Shown piece after piece: positions 1 to 12,243 of a stretch of 64,000 nucleotides of DNA; within the stretch, counting starts at the first letter, position 1, and each line of letters opens with the position of its first letter. Below the pieces are notes generated by a model. That model was not told where the DNA came from. It worked only from the letters and a program-made list of their open reading frames with translations, and did not search any database. Source of the DNA: Manduca sexta (lineage: Eukaryota; Arthropoda; Insecta; Lepidoptera; Sphingidae). Made by a program: the position numbers and the translations under genes. The DNA is taken from contig NC_051136.1 of assembly GCF_014839805.1 (NCBI RefSeq), positions 2,356,001 to 2,420,000 on the forward strand, written 5' to 3'.

Positions 1-3000
1 AAGAGCCACTGAAATCACATAACATTGGAAAGAACCAATCAAGTAATAGCTTTAACCATCAAAGGCGACGCAAAGTCACAACTGCAGCAAGCGAACATCA
101 ATGGAGTTATTGTTCGTTTATGATTTGAGTGTGATTTTTTTATCGAATCGAAACTTGCACTCCCGAAATTTACATAGTAATTACTCGAAATTGGTCTGAG
201 CTGCCTAGTTGGCGATAAACTCTCCCCAACATGTCATTTATTCTGAGCAATATGCTGAGCCTCACATAAACAAGGGTTCAGGCAACGTGCATCACATGAT
301 AGTGTCGAAAAGGTTTCAGTTCATCACAAACTGCCAGCTTAGGCGTGCCTGATACGGATTTTAAACTGGAACTTTCTTTTAGTAGATGGTTACTCACGGA
401 TTATAATGGAGGAATAAAAAAATGAAAAATAACATACTGGGAAAAGGAAGCAAGCATAAATTATGAATATCATAAATGACCAACCCCAGTGGCTCCGTAG
501 ACGCAGGACGGGTCAATCCATCCCGGCGATGGTTCATTATACGCACCTAAAACTGAAATAAATTATATAAATCGATGATCTATTGCAGAGCTCAGAGCGA
601 AAGCGCGCATGAATGCACACCATGCTGACTGTATGTTTATAATATTAAGGTTGCAAAGCATTGATAGCATCGGAATAAGTGCCATTTTATACGTTCCGGT
701 TACAGAATAAGCGTAGAAATTTGTGTCGCATCCACACTTACATGGACTGCTTTTTATAGCGATACAATTCTATACAATATGATGTCGGCTACTCGGTAAA
801 TAGAATTTGTGAAAAGACACCCAGAGATTCATTGCATAGATGGTAAGCTATTTGGAAGCTCAAACCCATTTTCTATTATATATTTTTATCAGGGAAGTAT
901 TATATTTATTTTCTAATTTTAATAAAAAAAAAAAACTTTTATATAAAGAAATGGAAACCCAGCGTATTTACCGATAGGCGGCCTTACTACACAAGCTGGT
1001 AGATCTCCGAGGTAGCTGCGTACAATTTCCTCCGCTACTGCTTTTGTGAACGTGTAAGTGTTGGGCCAACCATCAATTAACCTGCAAACAGGTTGCATTA
1101 TTTGCGGTGCATGTGCATGATGGTAAAACTTCCTTTGGCTTTGTTAGTGATCCGTTACCACCAAGTAACCTGTTTTCATTTGTTGTTTTAACCACAAATA
1201 TGAATATCTCTACTTACTCCTTCGTGATGGAGACCAGCCTCTCATCCCCCATACTCTCTGCCATGCCTATCAATGCATCCGGGTATATTGGGCTGGGGTA
1301 GAACTGTTCCAACACTTCTGATTTGATTCTGTCTCGAGTCGCTTGACAGTATGCTGTCGATACGTACACGAATGACCTGGAAGCATTTACATGAGCTCAT
1401 CTCAGTTTATTTGAAGAAGTACACAGTGATGTGATTACATTCATTGAGTTTATTTCTACCCCAAAAAGTGCGTGTTAGCCTAAAGAAGAATAGAACTGAT
1501 TGTCGGGAGATTCGCGGCAAAATCCAATCCTAAGACACACACCACTGAGTTTTGAAGTTATATATGTATTGTCTGTCGATATCATACGCTTTAACAGGGA
1601 TGTAGAGTAAAATATCGCGAAAAAACCTACACATCTAAGAATACTCCATAACTATTACGAAGGTATGTGAAGTCTGCCAACCCGCACGACGTCAGCGTGG
1701 TTTATATTATAATAGTAAAATTGTATTAATCTACTAACGTCTTAGAAGCGTAATTGATGTATACAAATACGCTAGAATTGTTATCCAGGAAGAAAAAGGT
1801 TGACTCAAAAGGTAAACGTGTCCTATTTTCTTCTCGACATGCAAATATAAGTAACATTCGAGAATTGCTCTCTGTTGAAGTAAGTCCACTTTACTATATA
1901 TTAGTCATTTTCATTAGAAGGTAAATATTTATATGGCCTATTCCTTGAAGCCACTGACAGGAACATATTCAATAGTTTAACACGCAAGCAAAGCCACCAG
2001 GCATTTTTGTAGCAACCGTATATTAGATATCGAAATAAAATTAGTTTTCTGACTTCCAGACTCCAGGCTATTACTGAGCAGAAAACCTACTATCACTTTG
2101 TCTGACCCTGGGTTCGAACTCGAGACCATAGAGCGGTGTTGTACCGCACTCGCAATACAACTACATGTGTACATATCATGTAAATGTATCAATAATTCTT
2201 GAATTTTTCGTAAATTACGATTAGTTCGTTAATACAAATTCCAACAATGAGCATATGGAGGCACTGGTTATTAATTAAATTTGTTCACTGTATTTGTGGG
2301 GAAAAGAATATACCTTGACACGACACGCACTAAACATGGGACTAGAGCTGCATAAGGGATACAAAATGAAAATATAGGCAACAGAAACAGTATGGAAGCA
2401 CATTACCTTATGGCGTCTGCGGCGGCGGTTCGGCTGATATGATGCTGGCAGCTTCGTATGTATGCTTGCGGCGACTACTTAAACTGAACTTCACTCTCCT
2501 ATCTATCATGTGCACATTCACACGAAGTTAATTAAGAAATAAGCATCAAAGACCGATAATTAAATAAATTATGCGAGCGACGTCATCGTGCCTATTTCTT
2601 TTGCGGAGCGCGAACAAGAGTGTAGCACCCCGCACCCCGTACGGCGCGCGGGCGCAGGCGGAAATATTTACAGCGCAGCGCTCTCGCTCTTGCTCACTGG
2701 GAAGGTATGTACCGGAAAGGGATGCGGAAAGGAAGTGCACGTGTCGTGTCACTAAATTATAATAAAATAATATTTTGATTAATGCGGCCGCAAATGCAAA
2801 GTAAAATGTATACAATAATGATTATGAAATATGGCGCAACCAGCATATATGATAAGAAAGAGGGCTTAAAATTATATTATTGTAAAATATGCCTATACAG
2901 TGTTAAAGACTTTGGCGACGCATATTTATGTATCCTCTTAAATTATTCATCATGTTTTAGAATGAATTACACATTTATTCAGAAACACTAGTGCCTGATT

Positions 3001-4958
3001 ATCTATAATAACATCAGCTCTGTTTTATTTTAGCTGGAGAGCTATTCTATTACAAGAATAATTGCAACATACCTTAGGTTTTTACACTGCTCCGCTAGAG
3101 CAAGTATTTCCCTGGTACCACGCACATTGATCAGAGTCGCTTTACGTAAAGTCTCGTCGAATCTAGTGGTAGCTGCCATGTGGAATATAACATCGACCTG
3201 AACAGAAAAATATACTGTAATAATATACTGTCTGAGGTTAACAAAAAAAAAGCGGCGATAGCCTAGTTGGATGTGGAACGGACTGCCAAGACGAATGTGC
3301 GCAGGTTCAAATCCCAAGGGCACACCTCTGAATTTTCTAAAATCATGTGTGTATTCTTTGTGAATTTATCGTTCGCTTTAACGGTGAAGGAAAACATCGT
3401 GAGGAAACCTGCACATCTAAGAAGTTATCTATAGGAATTTCGAAGGTGTGTGAAGTCTACCAATCTGCACTTGGCCAGCGTGGTGGACTAAAACCTTATC
3501 CCTCTCAGTAGTAGAGGAGGCCCGTGTTCAGCTGTGGGACAGTATATAATACAGGGCTGATATTATTAATATTATAGAGATTAATAAACGACGTGGGTCT
3601 TTTGAGACTGTAGTGAATATGGATGTTGGAGCATCTGATGGAGACATGCATTTAAATTGTAATATGAGTCTTGTACGGTAGAATTTTGAAGTAAAAGTCA
3701 TATAATGTAAATGGCATTCTACCATTGACCGAAACTTAAGCCATATTGTAACACAAGAAGCAGGTTACCTCTTCGGCTATGGTGACCCAACTTTGGACGC
3801 TAAGGCCGAGTTGTAATTCGGCCACATCTCCTTCGACTGGTTCTATTTTATTCCCAAAATCTGGATTAGTTTCGCGAAGGTTATCAAATACCTGAAATCA
3901 TAATAATATCATTTTTCATTGTTCATAATTATTGGATAGAAATTCGTGGTTTTAATGCTTTATGTTTGTTTACTTTTAATATTATTCCTGATATCAGCCT
4001 TTAATTTGAATTAATCTGTACTTCTATAGTTTCAACCAACGCTAATCCAACATCAGGCTCCATAGAGACATTATATTTTTTCTTAAACATTTAACCAAAA
4101 TCAATGGTAACTTTAAGCGACGTGAATAAAATAAAAGTTTCCCGATTTTGTAAATTTAGTAAGATGCTAGAGTGTGTTGTGTAACAGTGTGGTGACCGAA
4201 AAGAAATAAGTTCTTCAATTGGACATCGCGTGAGATCCTTGGTCTAAGTGCGAGGTCCCTAATGTCTAAAATACTACTGCCGTGACGTAGTTGTATAGCA
4301 TGCGCACCACAACTATCGCTTTGAAGGCTTGGGTTCGAATCTGTATTAATAGTTCTGGCATTTAATATTGAGGTCAAGGCATTGTGATATTGAGGTTTCC
4401 TGCTTAATTTTAGTCCATAATTAGGCGTTTGTGGCTGTACAACAAACATATTTAGAATATCAACGATAGTCTTAAGTCAATTCAAACTTTGATATCTTAC
4501 GTGATCTACTAGAGCACGTTGTATAAGTATCTAATTTAAGTACTTACACAATCTTTTAGTAAAGCACTAATTCTCTCTTTACTTGACATTCCCTTTTTCG
4601 GTCTTAATATGACGTAAATTTTCTTTACATCACAAGATCTGGAAATAAATTAAAACATCTTCAGTGATAAAAGTTTATCCTACTATAATATTATATTTCT
4701 TAAAGTTATGGTTTATCGATTCTCACTTTATACTTTCAGAGTGGAACTATGATGCTTCTGGATGAATTACTTATTTTTGCTATATCACCTGATCAGTTTC
4801 TCGATGAGCAGTTTCCCGAGAAAGCCGGTGCCTCCAGTGACGAAGGCTGTCGTGCCGCTGAAGAATCGCTGTATCTCCGAGTCACCGCGAGTTGCCGCTT
4901 CCAGGATCGGCTTTTGACGCGCTTTCGCTTCTTCCATTAAAACTTCTGCGGGATCCAT
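1..4958 (-). CDS. Fatty acyl-CoA reductase, copy 1 (FAR-1), 3' end outside window
   Basis: Predicted NADPH-dependent fatty acyl-CoA reductase (acyl-CoA to fatty alcohol). Coding exons in transcript order: 4789-4958, 4548-4638, 3769-3891, 3073-3197, 1218-1376, 972-1081, 485-546, then the first 8 bases of exon 8 at 1-8. All introns have GT-AG ends and exon phases match the other three copies. Exon 1 starts at the ATG of MDPAEV; no in-frame ATG lies upstream before a stop. It carries the Rossmann dinucleotide motif TGGTGFLG. Exon 4 has the FHMAATTRF segment and exon 6 the catalytic YxxxK as YTFTK; both are family hallmarks. No stop or frameshift is visible in exons 1-7. The exon 4-5 intron (1377-3072) holds a SINE and a GC-rich patch at 2570-2745; the exon 3-4 intron holds another SINE. 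The C-terminal half is not visible, so whether the gene is intact overall is unknown. Confidence 0.88.
2033..2172 (-). repeat. tRNA-derived SINE, family B (fragment)
   Basis: Read on the minus strand this begins with a tRNA-like head containing a B-box-like GAGTTCGAACCC, followed by a GTCAGACAAAGTGATAGT segment and a body ending in TTTTCTGCTCAGTA. A related copy lies on the plus strand at about 22340-22600, with the same GGTCAGGCAAAGTGA-type segment after its B box. It sits in the exon 4-5 intron of FAR-1. Family name not assigned. Confidence 0.6.
3252..3577 (+). repeat. tRNA-derived SINE, family A (near full length)
   Basis: The head GGCGATAGCCTAGTTGG contains an A-box-like TAGCCTAGTTGG; a B-box-like GGTTCAAATCC follows about 50 bases later. 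The body runs through GTGTGTATTCTTTGTG to CCCTCTCAGTAGTAGAGG and ends with GGACAGTATATAATACAGGG and a short ATT-rich tail. FAR-2 lacks it at the matching intron position, so it inserted into FAR-1 after the duplication. Other copies are at 7751, 9072, 6655 (tail only), 48397 and 52955. Confidence 0.75.
4270..4350 (+). repeat. tRNA-like SINE head shared by the array introns
   Basis: A tRNA-like head with an A-box-like region and a B-box-like GGGTTCGAATCTG lies in the exon 2-3 intron of FAR-1. The same sequence is present at the equivalent place in FAR-2 (about 20830-20910) and FAR-3 (about 40310-40390), so this insertion predates the array. It is too degenerate to be a working tRNA gene. Confidence 0.35.
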
Positions 4959-5530
4959 TACTGCGATTTCTTGGAAAATCGAATCAAAAAGTTGATTTTG
5001 AATGCAGAATAGAGTGCCTATATTCTACAGATCGACGGTCCCTACGCATATACGGTTATGATGGAAATTGCTAAAGCATATCGCTACACATATCTATTTA
5101 CAAAAAATTAAAAATGTGACGCTGTTTATTAAATGTTCAAAACTTATATTGGTTTGTATAGCTTATATTGTATGTATGCGGTATTGTAGCTTCCAAACGA
5201 TTGGACTGATTTTGATGCGTTTTTTTTGTTAAAAATAAATGTGCTCGTGATGGCTCTTAGCTATAATTAATGAAGATCAATGTAAGTGTTTGAAGATCAT
5301 CTGTTCATTTCCTTTCCAATTTCGCAAGTTTAATTGATTTGAAAATTGCTGTACCGATACTTCGATGGTATTTACAACAGATGGCAACCTTGTGCTGATG
5401 CTGGAGTAGTGTGCCGTACCTATACTATAATCAATCCCGCGGAATCCTGCGACACGCGGGACTGGATAATGACGCGAGATCCCGGAATAACGGGATATCG
5501 GTAAAGTGCGAGTAGAAACCCTACAGCAAA
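4959..5530 (-). promoter_or_regulatory. Conserved 5' flank of FAR-1 (5' UTR / proximal promoter region)
   Basis: The first ~100 bases upstream of the ATG are almost identical in FAR-1 (4959-5060), FAR-2 (21470-21575) and FAR-3 (43581-43685) and weaker in FAR-4 (62221-62320). Similarity continues through a block with GCGGAATCCTGCGAC near 5440. No convincing TATA box was identified. The region probably holds the 5' UTR and core promoter, but conservation could simply reflect recent duplication. Confidence 0.35.
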
Positions 5531-7190
5531 GTCATTAAGGCTGATTAGAAATGGTATGGTCGGTCATAAACTTATGATGCTATAATCACTCGTTTAAGCA
5601 ACGCGTTTAATATAATATTTAATGGAAGACCCGCTGAATGTTGGTAATCATCCTCCACAGCTAGTTACAGCTAAGTATCGGGGGCGTATGCGGGGATATG
5701 TCTGAGCAAATAACAAAGTCAAGATTTAGCGGTTATAGTTTTAAACAATTGTAATTAGTCAGTCTGTTGGGCTAACTAGCTACGGACCGCGAGACAGTCT
5801 CCACGCACTCACAGCAGTATTAGATGATGTCATTCGCACTGCTAGCTCGCCGTCCGTTGAGGTATTGCCTGACATTCCCACTTCACTGTGTAGCGTAGTT
5901 TCTGTCGACTGCCGATAGTTGGCGTTGGCATTCCGTTTAAAACTCAGAGTTTAAAAAAAACAAGCCGATGACTCTGTCAAACGCCAATAAACTCGATGTC
6001 GACGACATAATATTGTTTTAGCTCTTTATATTTGTAATAACACACCCTCAACAACAAATAGTTGGATTCATAGTTACCCGCTGGTTGCCAACAATTCCAT
6101 GCGTATGGATTGCTAATGATTCTGCGTTTCAATTCGGGTAAAATGAAAGAAAATATTAGTTTTTAAAAGTTTTGGTGGAAAATTAAAATAATTAAAAGAA
6201 AACGCGAAAAAAAGCGGCGAAAGCATAAGCGAAAATAAAAGCGGGATCGTTCTGCTCATGATCCCGCTCGGCTCCTTCCGCGAGATGACTTACTTGCAGA
6301 AGGAGGAGCCTAAGTTAGCACATGCCAGAGGGCGATAGAAAGGACATCTAACTAAAAAAGAAATTAGAAGCACTGCAAAAAAAAACAAAGCTGAAGTCTA
6401 ACTCATTTGAAGTTAAAACTTATCGACTAATAGTATTATAAATAATAACTGATAAATTTATTAAAGAATTTTCACTTTCTTCTGTAAAATTATTAAAAAA
6501 TCAAGTTCTATACATCGAAACCAAATGAGTAATTGACTCACTATTATTATTAAATAACGATTGTAAAGAACGTAACTTACACCAAAATATATATGCGGCG
6601 GAGCACTAACTGCGTACGGCTGACCAATATAATTATATAATATAATATAATTATATAATATCGGCCCTGTATTATATACTGTCCCACTGTTAGGCACGGG
6701 CCTCCTCTACTACTGAGAGCGAATGGGAACAAACGTGAATTTTCTGAATAGTAAACTAATATATTGAACTTATGTATATTTATTAGTTTGCATTTAATAA
6801 TTTTGAAGGTTAGAATATATTGAGTATCGACCTGTAACCTACAAATAAAATTTTCTGTGCGTTACAACACAATAAATATTATTTGATTCGTTTTCATGTA
6901 GCTCTTGACTGGTAATATAATGTACATTGTCTGCTTTGCTTTTTATTGTGTATTTATAATTATACAACGCATGTGAGAAAAAAATGTTTGGACTCGAAAA
7001 TTATATTTTATGGCGGAATTTTGTTTGGAGTTGCTTTGGAAGCACATTGTTATTAGATTTAAGTAAATATATAATTTTTCTATGAAGTTACGATTTCTAA
7101 ATCAGCCGCTCAGATATAATTGCTTTTTTAAGATGATCGTAATAAACAGGATATCCAGGTACTGCTTTGTTTTTCCATACCTGTATTAAA
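5531..7190. other. Intergenic flank shared among array units
   Basis: No gene is visible. Around 6240-6345 is a block with ATCCCGCTCGGC and AGCACATGCCAGAGGGCGATAGA that recurs upstream of FAR-2 (about 23460-23520) and FAR-3 (about 44285-44400). The 6780-7190 stretch matches 23880-24060 plus 25060-25290, and 44750-45135. The array unit therefore includes about 2 kb of upstream sequence. A SINE tail lies at 6655-6725. Confidence 0.6.
6655..6725 (-). repeat. SINE family A, 3' tail fragment
   Basis: The reverse complement of the SINE A 3' end is seen here: CCCTGTATTATATACTGTCCC then GGCACGGGCCTCCTCTACTAC. The head is missing. Confidence 0.55.
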
Positions 7191-7376
7191 ACTGGATCCG
7201 CTGCTGATAGTGTAGACTTTGTCAGCGTTGTCGTGTCTGTTGCGAGTCTCCACAGCAGATGCGATGACAGCATTGGTGACAAAATCAGCTGGCGCTACGC
7301 ATCAGCAGATGCTATGACAGCGTCTGTTTTCTCTAAGCATCACGTGGGATACTCCAATTATAATGCTTGGGAACCA
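7191..7376 (-). pseudogene. FAR exon 8 relic upstream of FAR-1
   Basis: On the minus strand a TTTCAG acceptor-like sequence is followed by a sequence aligning with FAR exon 8, including the codons for [20 protein letters not shown], and ends at a GTATGG donor-like site. It is 186 bases against 190 in working copies. An in-frame TGA arises where GACGCTGTCATAGCATCTGC has been inserted or duplicated. No exon 7, 9 or 10 accompanies it, so it cannot be expressed as a FAR. Shorter remnants lie at the same relative place upstream of FAR-2 (25281) and FAR-3 (45136), so the relic was in the ancestral duplicated unit. Confidence 0.8.
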
Positions 7377-7750
7377 CTGAAATTAAATAGCATTGTCTCT
7401 CGCTTTAACCATCAAAGGAGACGCAGAGACACAACTGCAGCACCCGAATATCAATGGAGTTATTGTTCAAGTTTATTATTCTAGTGTGATTAGGGATGAG
7501 TTTACCACCATATTGGTTCAGATGTTTACATCTAATCGAAGCTTGCCCTTTAGAAATTTACACAGCAATTGCGAGATTGGTCTGAGCTGCCGAATTAGCG
7601 ATAAAATCTCCTCAACATATAATAATAAGAGGGAAATAAGTTTTGTGAATCATTGGCAGTTGCTTCTCTGCGAGCTTATAGAAGAATAATAAAGTGGGAA
7701 GACAAAATAAATATTATTTAATAACTATCGGTAATCCCAGTGAGTTGAGC

Positions 7751-7998
7751 GGCGATAGCCTAATTGGTTGTGGAACGGACTGCCGAGACGAATATCCGCA
7801 GGTTCAAATCCCAAGGGCACACACCTCTGACTTTTCTAATAAAATATGTGTGTATTCTTTGTGAATTATTGCTTGCTTTAACGGTGAAGGAAAACAATAG
7901 GAATTTTGTGGTGGACTAAGACCTATTCCCTCTCAGTAGTAGAGGAAGGCCCGTGCCCAACAGTGGGACAGTATAATACAGGGCTGATGATATTATAA
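7751..7998 (+). repeat. SINE family A, internally deleted
   Basis: The head GGCGATAGCCTAATTGG, B box GGTTCAAATCC and tail GGACAGTATAATACAGGG are present, but about 70 bases of the body are missing after AAGGAAAACAATAGG. Confidence 0.7.
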
Positions 7999-8138
7999 TT
8001 CCAGTGATAATGTCCATAGTTTCAATATAACATTTGGCGATTTCTTAAGTCATTATGATAAGTAGTTTTGAATACAAAATATACACCACGGTTAACCTTT
8101 TGCACCGATTTCGGCTTAAATTAATTATGCATATATTA

Positions 8139-8645
8139 TATAAAGCTGAAGAGTTTGTTTGTTCGAAAGCGTTAATCACAAGGACAACAGGTACGAATTG
8201 AAAAATTCAAACTTGAATTTGAATTTACTGTCAGATAGCCCATTTATCATACATACCATCACGCTATGGCCAATAGGAGCAGAGCATCACTGTAGATGTT
8301 GCAGAAACGGGAAAAATTATTACCCTTCCTTTTGTGTTATTGCTTGCTGTTGCGTGCGCGGCGTAAACGATTAAAGTTACGCAACAATCATGTATGACGG
8401 AACTGTTCCTGTTAATTTGTTATTGTATATATTACAAAATATAGTCCCCTGTCACATCTCGTTGTCGTCTAAACGCGATAAACTTTAAAACTACACAACG
8501 GATTTCGATGAAATTTGCTATGGAGATAGTTTAATGCCCTGTGGAGGACATTGGCTACTTTGTATTCCGGGAATTATATGACGGGACTTTCATCCCGGAA
8601 AACTCTTTCATGCGGGCAATACCGAGAACAAAGCTAGAGTTGACA
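8139..8645 (+). mobile_element. Helitron-like non-autonomous element (degenerate)
   Basis: It has the TATATAAAGCTGAAGAGTTTG 5' segment, the internal TGCGTGCGCGGCGTAAACG segment and a 3' end with AAAGCTAGAG, shared with the elements at 30757, 45558 and 60160. The termini are decayed. No transposase is encoded. Confidence 0.5.
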
Positions 8646-9071
8646 TAACGCTTTAATAAATACAATGTGTTCACACTATAATATATTATACAAAGTCATT
8701 TTGATAATAATAAATAAATATTCATTTTCATAGTGAGGTAATAAATTTAACTACTTATGTATCTATTTTTCAAAATAACACAACCACAAGATGAACTAAC
8801 TATAGATGTAAAATAAAAAAGTGTGAGTTTCGAACAAAATAAATATCAACAAAAAGTAATTTTAATTTTACATGCTTTAAGGTCCGTACTACTATACGAT
8901 GCGATTTTGTCACGCATTTACAGCACGCTTCCTCTGATATAGACGGTGGTATCTAATTACGTTACACCTTTTTATCTATGTTACGTGAAAAGCAAATGTA
9001 GCATATGTCTACAGTTAGCATTGAGAACAAAAAGCTACAAAATAATCGATTTATCGATTTTATTTTCCTAA

Positions 9072-9275
9072 TGGCGATAGCCTAGTTGTTTGTGGAACGG
9101 ACTGCCGAGACAAACGTCCGCAGGTTCAAAACCCAAGGGGGATACCTCTCACTTTTCTAAAAAAAATTATGTGTGTATTCTTTGTGAATTATCGCTTGCT
9201 ATAGCGATGGAGGAAAACATCGTGAGTAAACCTGCATACCTGAGAAGTTCTCTATAGGAACTTCGTAGGTGTGTG
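9072..9275 (+). repeat. SINE family A, 3' truncated
   Basis: Head GGCGATAGCCTAGTTG and B box GGTTCAAAACC are followed by the usual body, stopping near GGTGTGTGAAGT. The terminal part is absent. Confidence 0.65.
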
Positions 9276-11029
9276 AAGTACCTATGTTATGTGAAAAGCA
9301 AATGTTGCATATGTGTGAATAGTGAATTGTTGGGCCATCTCTCGTTAAAAGTAGGTGGTAGTAACAGAGTACAAAATCAGTTTTTTATACCATTTACCTC
9401 TAACAATGTTGCTCACAATAATTCTATGTTAAGCATGTGTAGAGCATATAATATCAGTAAAGACCTAGATATTTTCTCACTGTCTAAATATTTATATATG
9501 TAGATGTCTAACTAGAGTGATTGTATAACACTTAAAAATTGCTTTATTTGCAATTTAGTGTTTCAAACTGTAATGTGCGTAACTTTTATCGGAGTTTGAA
9601 TTTAGCACTGCTAAATGCATCCTTTTTTGTATAACTATAATTTATATTTATTTAGGCATACCTACAGAGCTATGTCTAAATAAATAAAAATTAAAAAACA
9701 ATAGTTTTTCCATATATATATAATAATTCTCTTTGCAATAGTTTATAGGGACGCTCGTGTCTATATACGTCAATGTAAGAAATTATTAAATAAGTAGTTT
9801 TGTGGATTTATAATAACCCATGTTGGCGACGTGCCGATCGTTGTCAGCTGCATGCCGACCCTTGACAACGACGATAAGTGGAACAGTAACTAAAAGTTCG
9901 CGTATATGATGTGGCGACCCTCTCATAGTGTTAGGGACATTATACTGACGATACGGACATTATGCTGAAGTGAATAGAGTTAGTGACAATCATAGGCAAT
10001 AAGATTTGTTGTAGTTTTTGTCTATATTTTTATTTGTAACTTGTCTTAGTATTAATGTATATTTGAATGTATATAATTATATATTCCGATAGCGCTCTTT
10101 GTAGCCTTTGATTTAGTAAATAATCGTCGAAAACTTCAAGTGACTTAAAAAATTGTACTAGAAATAGGGTGAATAGATTGCGGGCCTCCCTATGGTATAG
10201 CCACGACCTAGGTAAGCTAACGCGCGATTACTTGTTACTATGTATTCAACTGAAGACGACGAGAAAGCGAAAAGCCTTAAGGAAACTAAATACTCCGCAA
10301 GACTGAAGACTCTTTAAGACTAAAGACTCCTCAAGACGGAAGATTCCTCAAAACTGAAGACTTCCTAAGAAGATTGAAAGAATGGAGTGGCTTAGGGACG
10401 ATAGTGATGGCATTGGGCACAGCGCGTTAAGGTTTCTTACTTGTCGTCTCCCTCCACTACACCTTTAATTCATCTATCGCTGTTCAGGTGTGGAGTTTGC
10501 ACCACACACACTGTGTTTATTCAGTTTTATTTCTCGTTACTTTATGTTATGAGTTTACTGAGGTGAATACTTAAAGGGGAACATTGCGGTCAACCATGGT
10601 CAGGCGCTGTGCTATTTTCAACCCAAGATAATGGACCTTCTAAATGAATATTGGATATATTGCAATGGAGGAGTTGTGATAAGATGATTTGAAGGACGAT
10701 GGTGCGGCATACACTCGTGACTGACTGATTGACTAATTGTGCCTGACTAAATCATAACCTGCTGTTAACACTACACCATTGCTATTACACAAGATAAACC
10801 TAATTATTTTATATTCATCCTTACCTCCCTTATTATAATTGTCTCGTAACTTTATGTGCCTTCTTCAGCATTTATCGTTAAGAAAAAAATCTCGCTCCTC
10901 TCAGGCATATATTTTGAAAATAGTAATTATCGAAGTCAATTTATTTTACATGATCTGGGCCTATTCATTAATATTAGATGGTGTTTGATTTTTTTTTTAT
11001 TAAATAGTCAACTATCAGTTTTAAAACAG
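9276..11029. other. Intergenic repeats, no gene recognised
   Basis: No coding region can be supported. A patch at about 9820-10140 (GTTGGCGACGTGCC, GTGGCGACCCTCTC, then a T-rich stretch) could be LTR debris but lacks a partner. The segment 10494-10640 recurs inverted at about 33336-33440, each carrying AGCGCCTG- and TTTAAGTATTCAC-type sequence. Short repeats built on AAGACT and GACTCC lie at 10300-10370. Confidence 0.45.
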
Positions 11030-11790
11030 CAGAAAGTTGTGAAATCTAGTATGAAGTACTTGGGTTTAGTTCTGGATAGCCGGTGGGATTTTCGAATCCA
11101 TTTGAAGTTGTTACGGATGAAATTACCCCGGGCAGCGTGCGCGCTTTTCAGGCTGCTGCCCATCCTGCAGGGTTCTGGTATCCCTTGCCGAAGGTTGTAC
11201 CATGGACTCCTGCAGTCCGTGGCACTATACGGCAATCCCGTTTTGTGTGACGCCCTGAGCAGCGGTGCATCGGGCGATTAAGTCGTACTGCACGGTTTCG
11301 TTCGAGGCGGCTTGCTTGTTGACCGGATTCCTGCTCCTGAATTTGGTCACCAAATCCCTGTTAATGAAAGACACCAAGTCTTTCATTAGCGCGAGGAGGT
11401 GTTCAGTCGCGAGCAACGCCCAGCCCCGAAGAAGGTAGAGGCCATGAGGGCCGCTACGTCGAGACGGCATGGAGTAGTGGCATTTCAGGCTGGAGGCCCC
11501 GGACCGTCGCGGCAGTGCGACCTGTCTTTGATGAATGGCTGAACAGATATCACGGTGCGGCAAATTTTCGGTTGACATAGGTATTCATCGGGCATGGCTG
11601 TTTGGGTGACTATCTGTGCCGGATCGTAGGTATGGAGATGTCGACCGTGTGTCATCCTTAAACTTCCCGCTGGGTAGGGCCCAACACACGTTAAAGTTTT
11701 ACTCGGCCTGGGACGAAAAGCGTAGCGCTCTTAGGTTTGGGAGCGTGTTGATTCCTCCTGCCGTTAGAGGAGACGTAGGAGGCGTTTAGT
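11030..11790 (+). pseudogene. R1-type LINE ORF2 C-terminal fragment
   Basis: The translation contains MKYLGLVLDSRW and LYHGLLQSVALYG, which match the segment after the reverse transcriptase fingers and palm in R1-clade LINEs. Further frames continue with TVSFEAACLL, FDEWLNRYHGAANFRL and a cysteine/histidine patch near 11600-11700. At least two frame changes and several stops break it. Shorter copies of the last part lie at 47300-47590 and 51870-52150, just downstream of FAR-4 exon 10, so the insertion is older than at least one duplication. Confidence 0.65.
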
Positions 11791-12243
11791 CTAAAATACA
11801 AAGTAATCTGTTTAACAACCTTGTGAATGTATACACCAAAACGGTAACCAGCAACCTTCCTCTTAACTATAATTTATTACCGATTTATTCCTTCACTAGT
11901 TTTTGATTGTCAAAATAGCCTTAATCCAGGTTATGTCTCCAGTATAAAGTAATCTGTTAAATAACCTTGTGAATGTATACTCCAACACGGAACCTTCCTT
12001 TTAATCATAGTTTTTGTTTGTTACTTTGTTCGCCTCTGTGGGATGGGATTTATAACACTGAAAATATACATTTGGGTTTCAATGATATATGCGCAGCTTG
12101 CCAGGTATGGGTGTAGGAAGTTGTCAGATTGAATTAGGATCTAGGCTCCTTATCTATAACTCATTATTGGCGTTTTTTTATTGGAAAAGGAAATTGGATC
12201 ACTGTTACTAAATAAAACAATAATATAGATAATAGTAATGTAT
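11791..12243. other. 3' flank of FAR-2, shared with FAR-3
   Basis: From about 11911 the sequence (AAAATAGCCTTAATCCAGGT onward) is nearly identical to 34097-34429 downstream of FAR-3. The 3' UTR and polyadenylation signals of the FAR genes should be in this stretch, but no single site could be fixed. Confidence 0.5.

Noticed and set aside
2570..2745. GC-rich patch as a CpG-island promoter
   Set aside because: It sits in an intron of FAR-1, is absent from the other copies and has no gene start beside it; an inserted repeat is more likely.
3252..3320. Functional tRNA gene
   Set aside because: The A and B boxes belong to a SINE head repeated at several sites with the same body and tail; no cloverleaf was supported.
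4749..5074. Plus-strand open frames opposite FAR exon 1
   Set aside because: They are antisense shadows of the conserved minus-strand exon; the same happens at 1107-1301, 19266-19505, 38554-38742 and 62033-62239.
7167..7484. 105-codon plus-strand frame at 7167-7484
   Set aside because: It lies antisense to the exon 8 relic and is open by chance; no protein family is recognisable.
9820..10140. LTR of a retrotransposon
   Set aside because: There are hints of LTR-like sequence but no matching partner, target repeat or internal coding region in the window.
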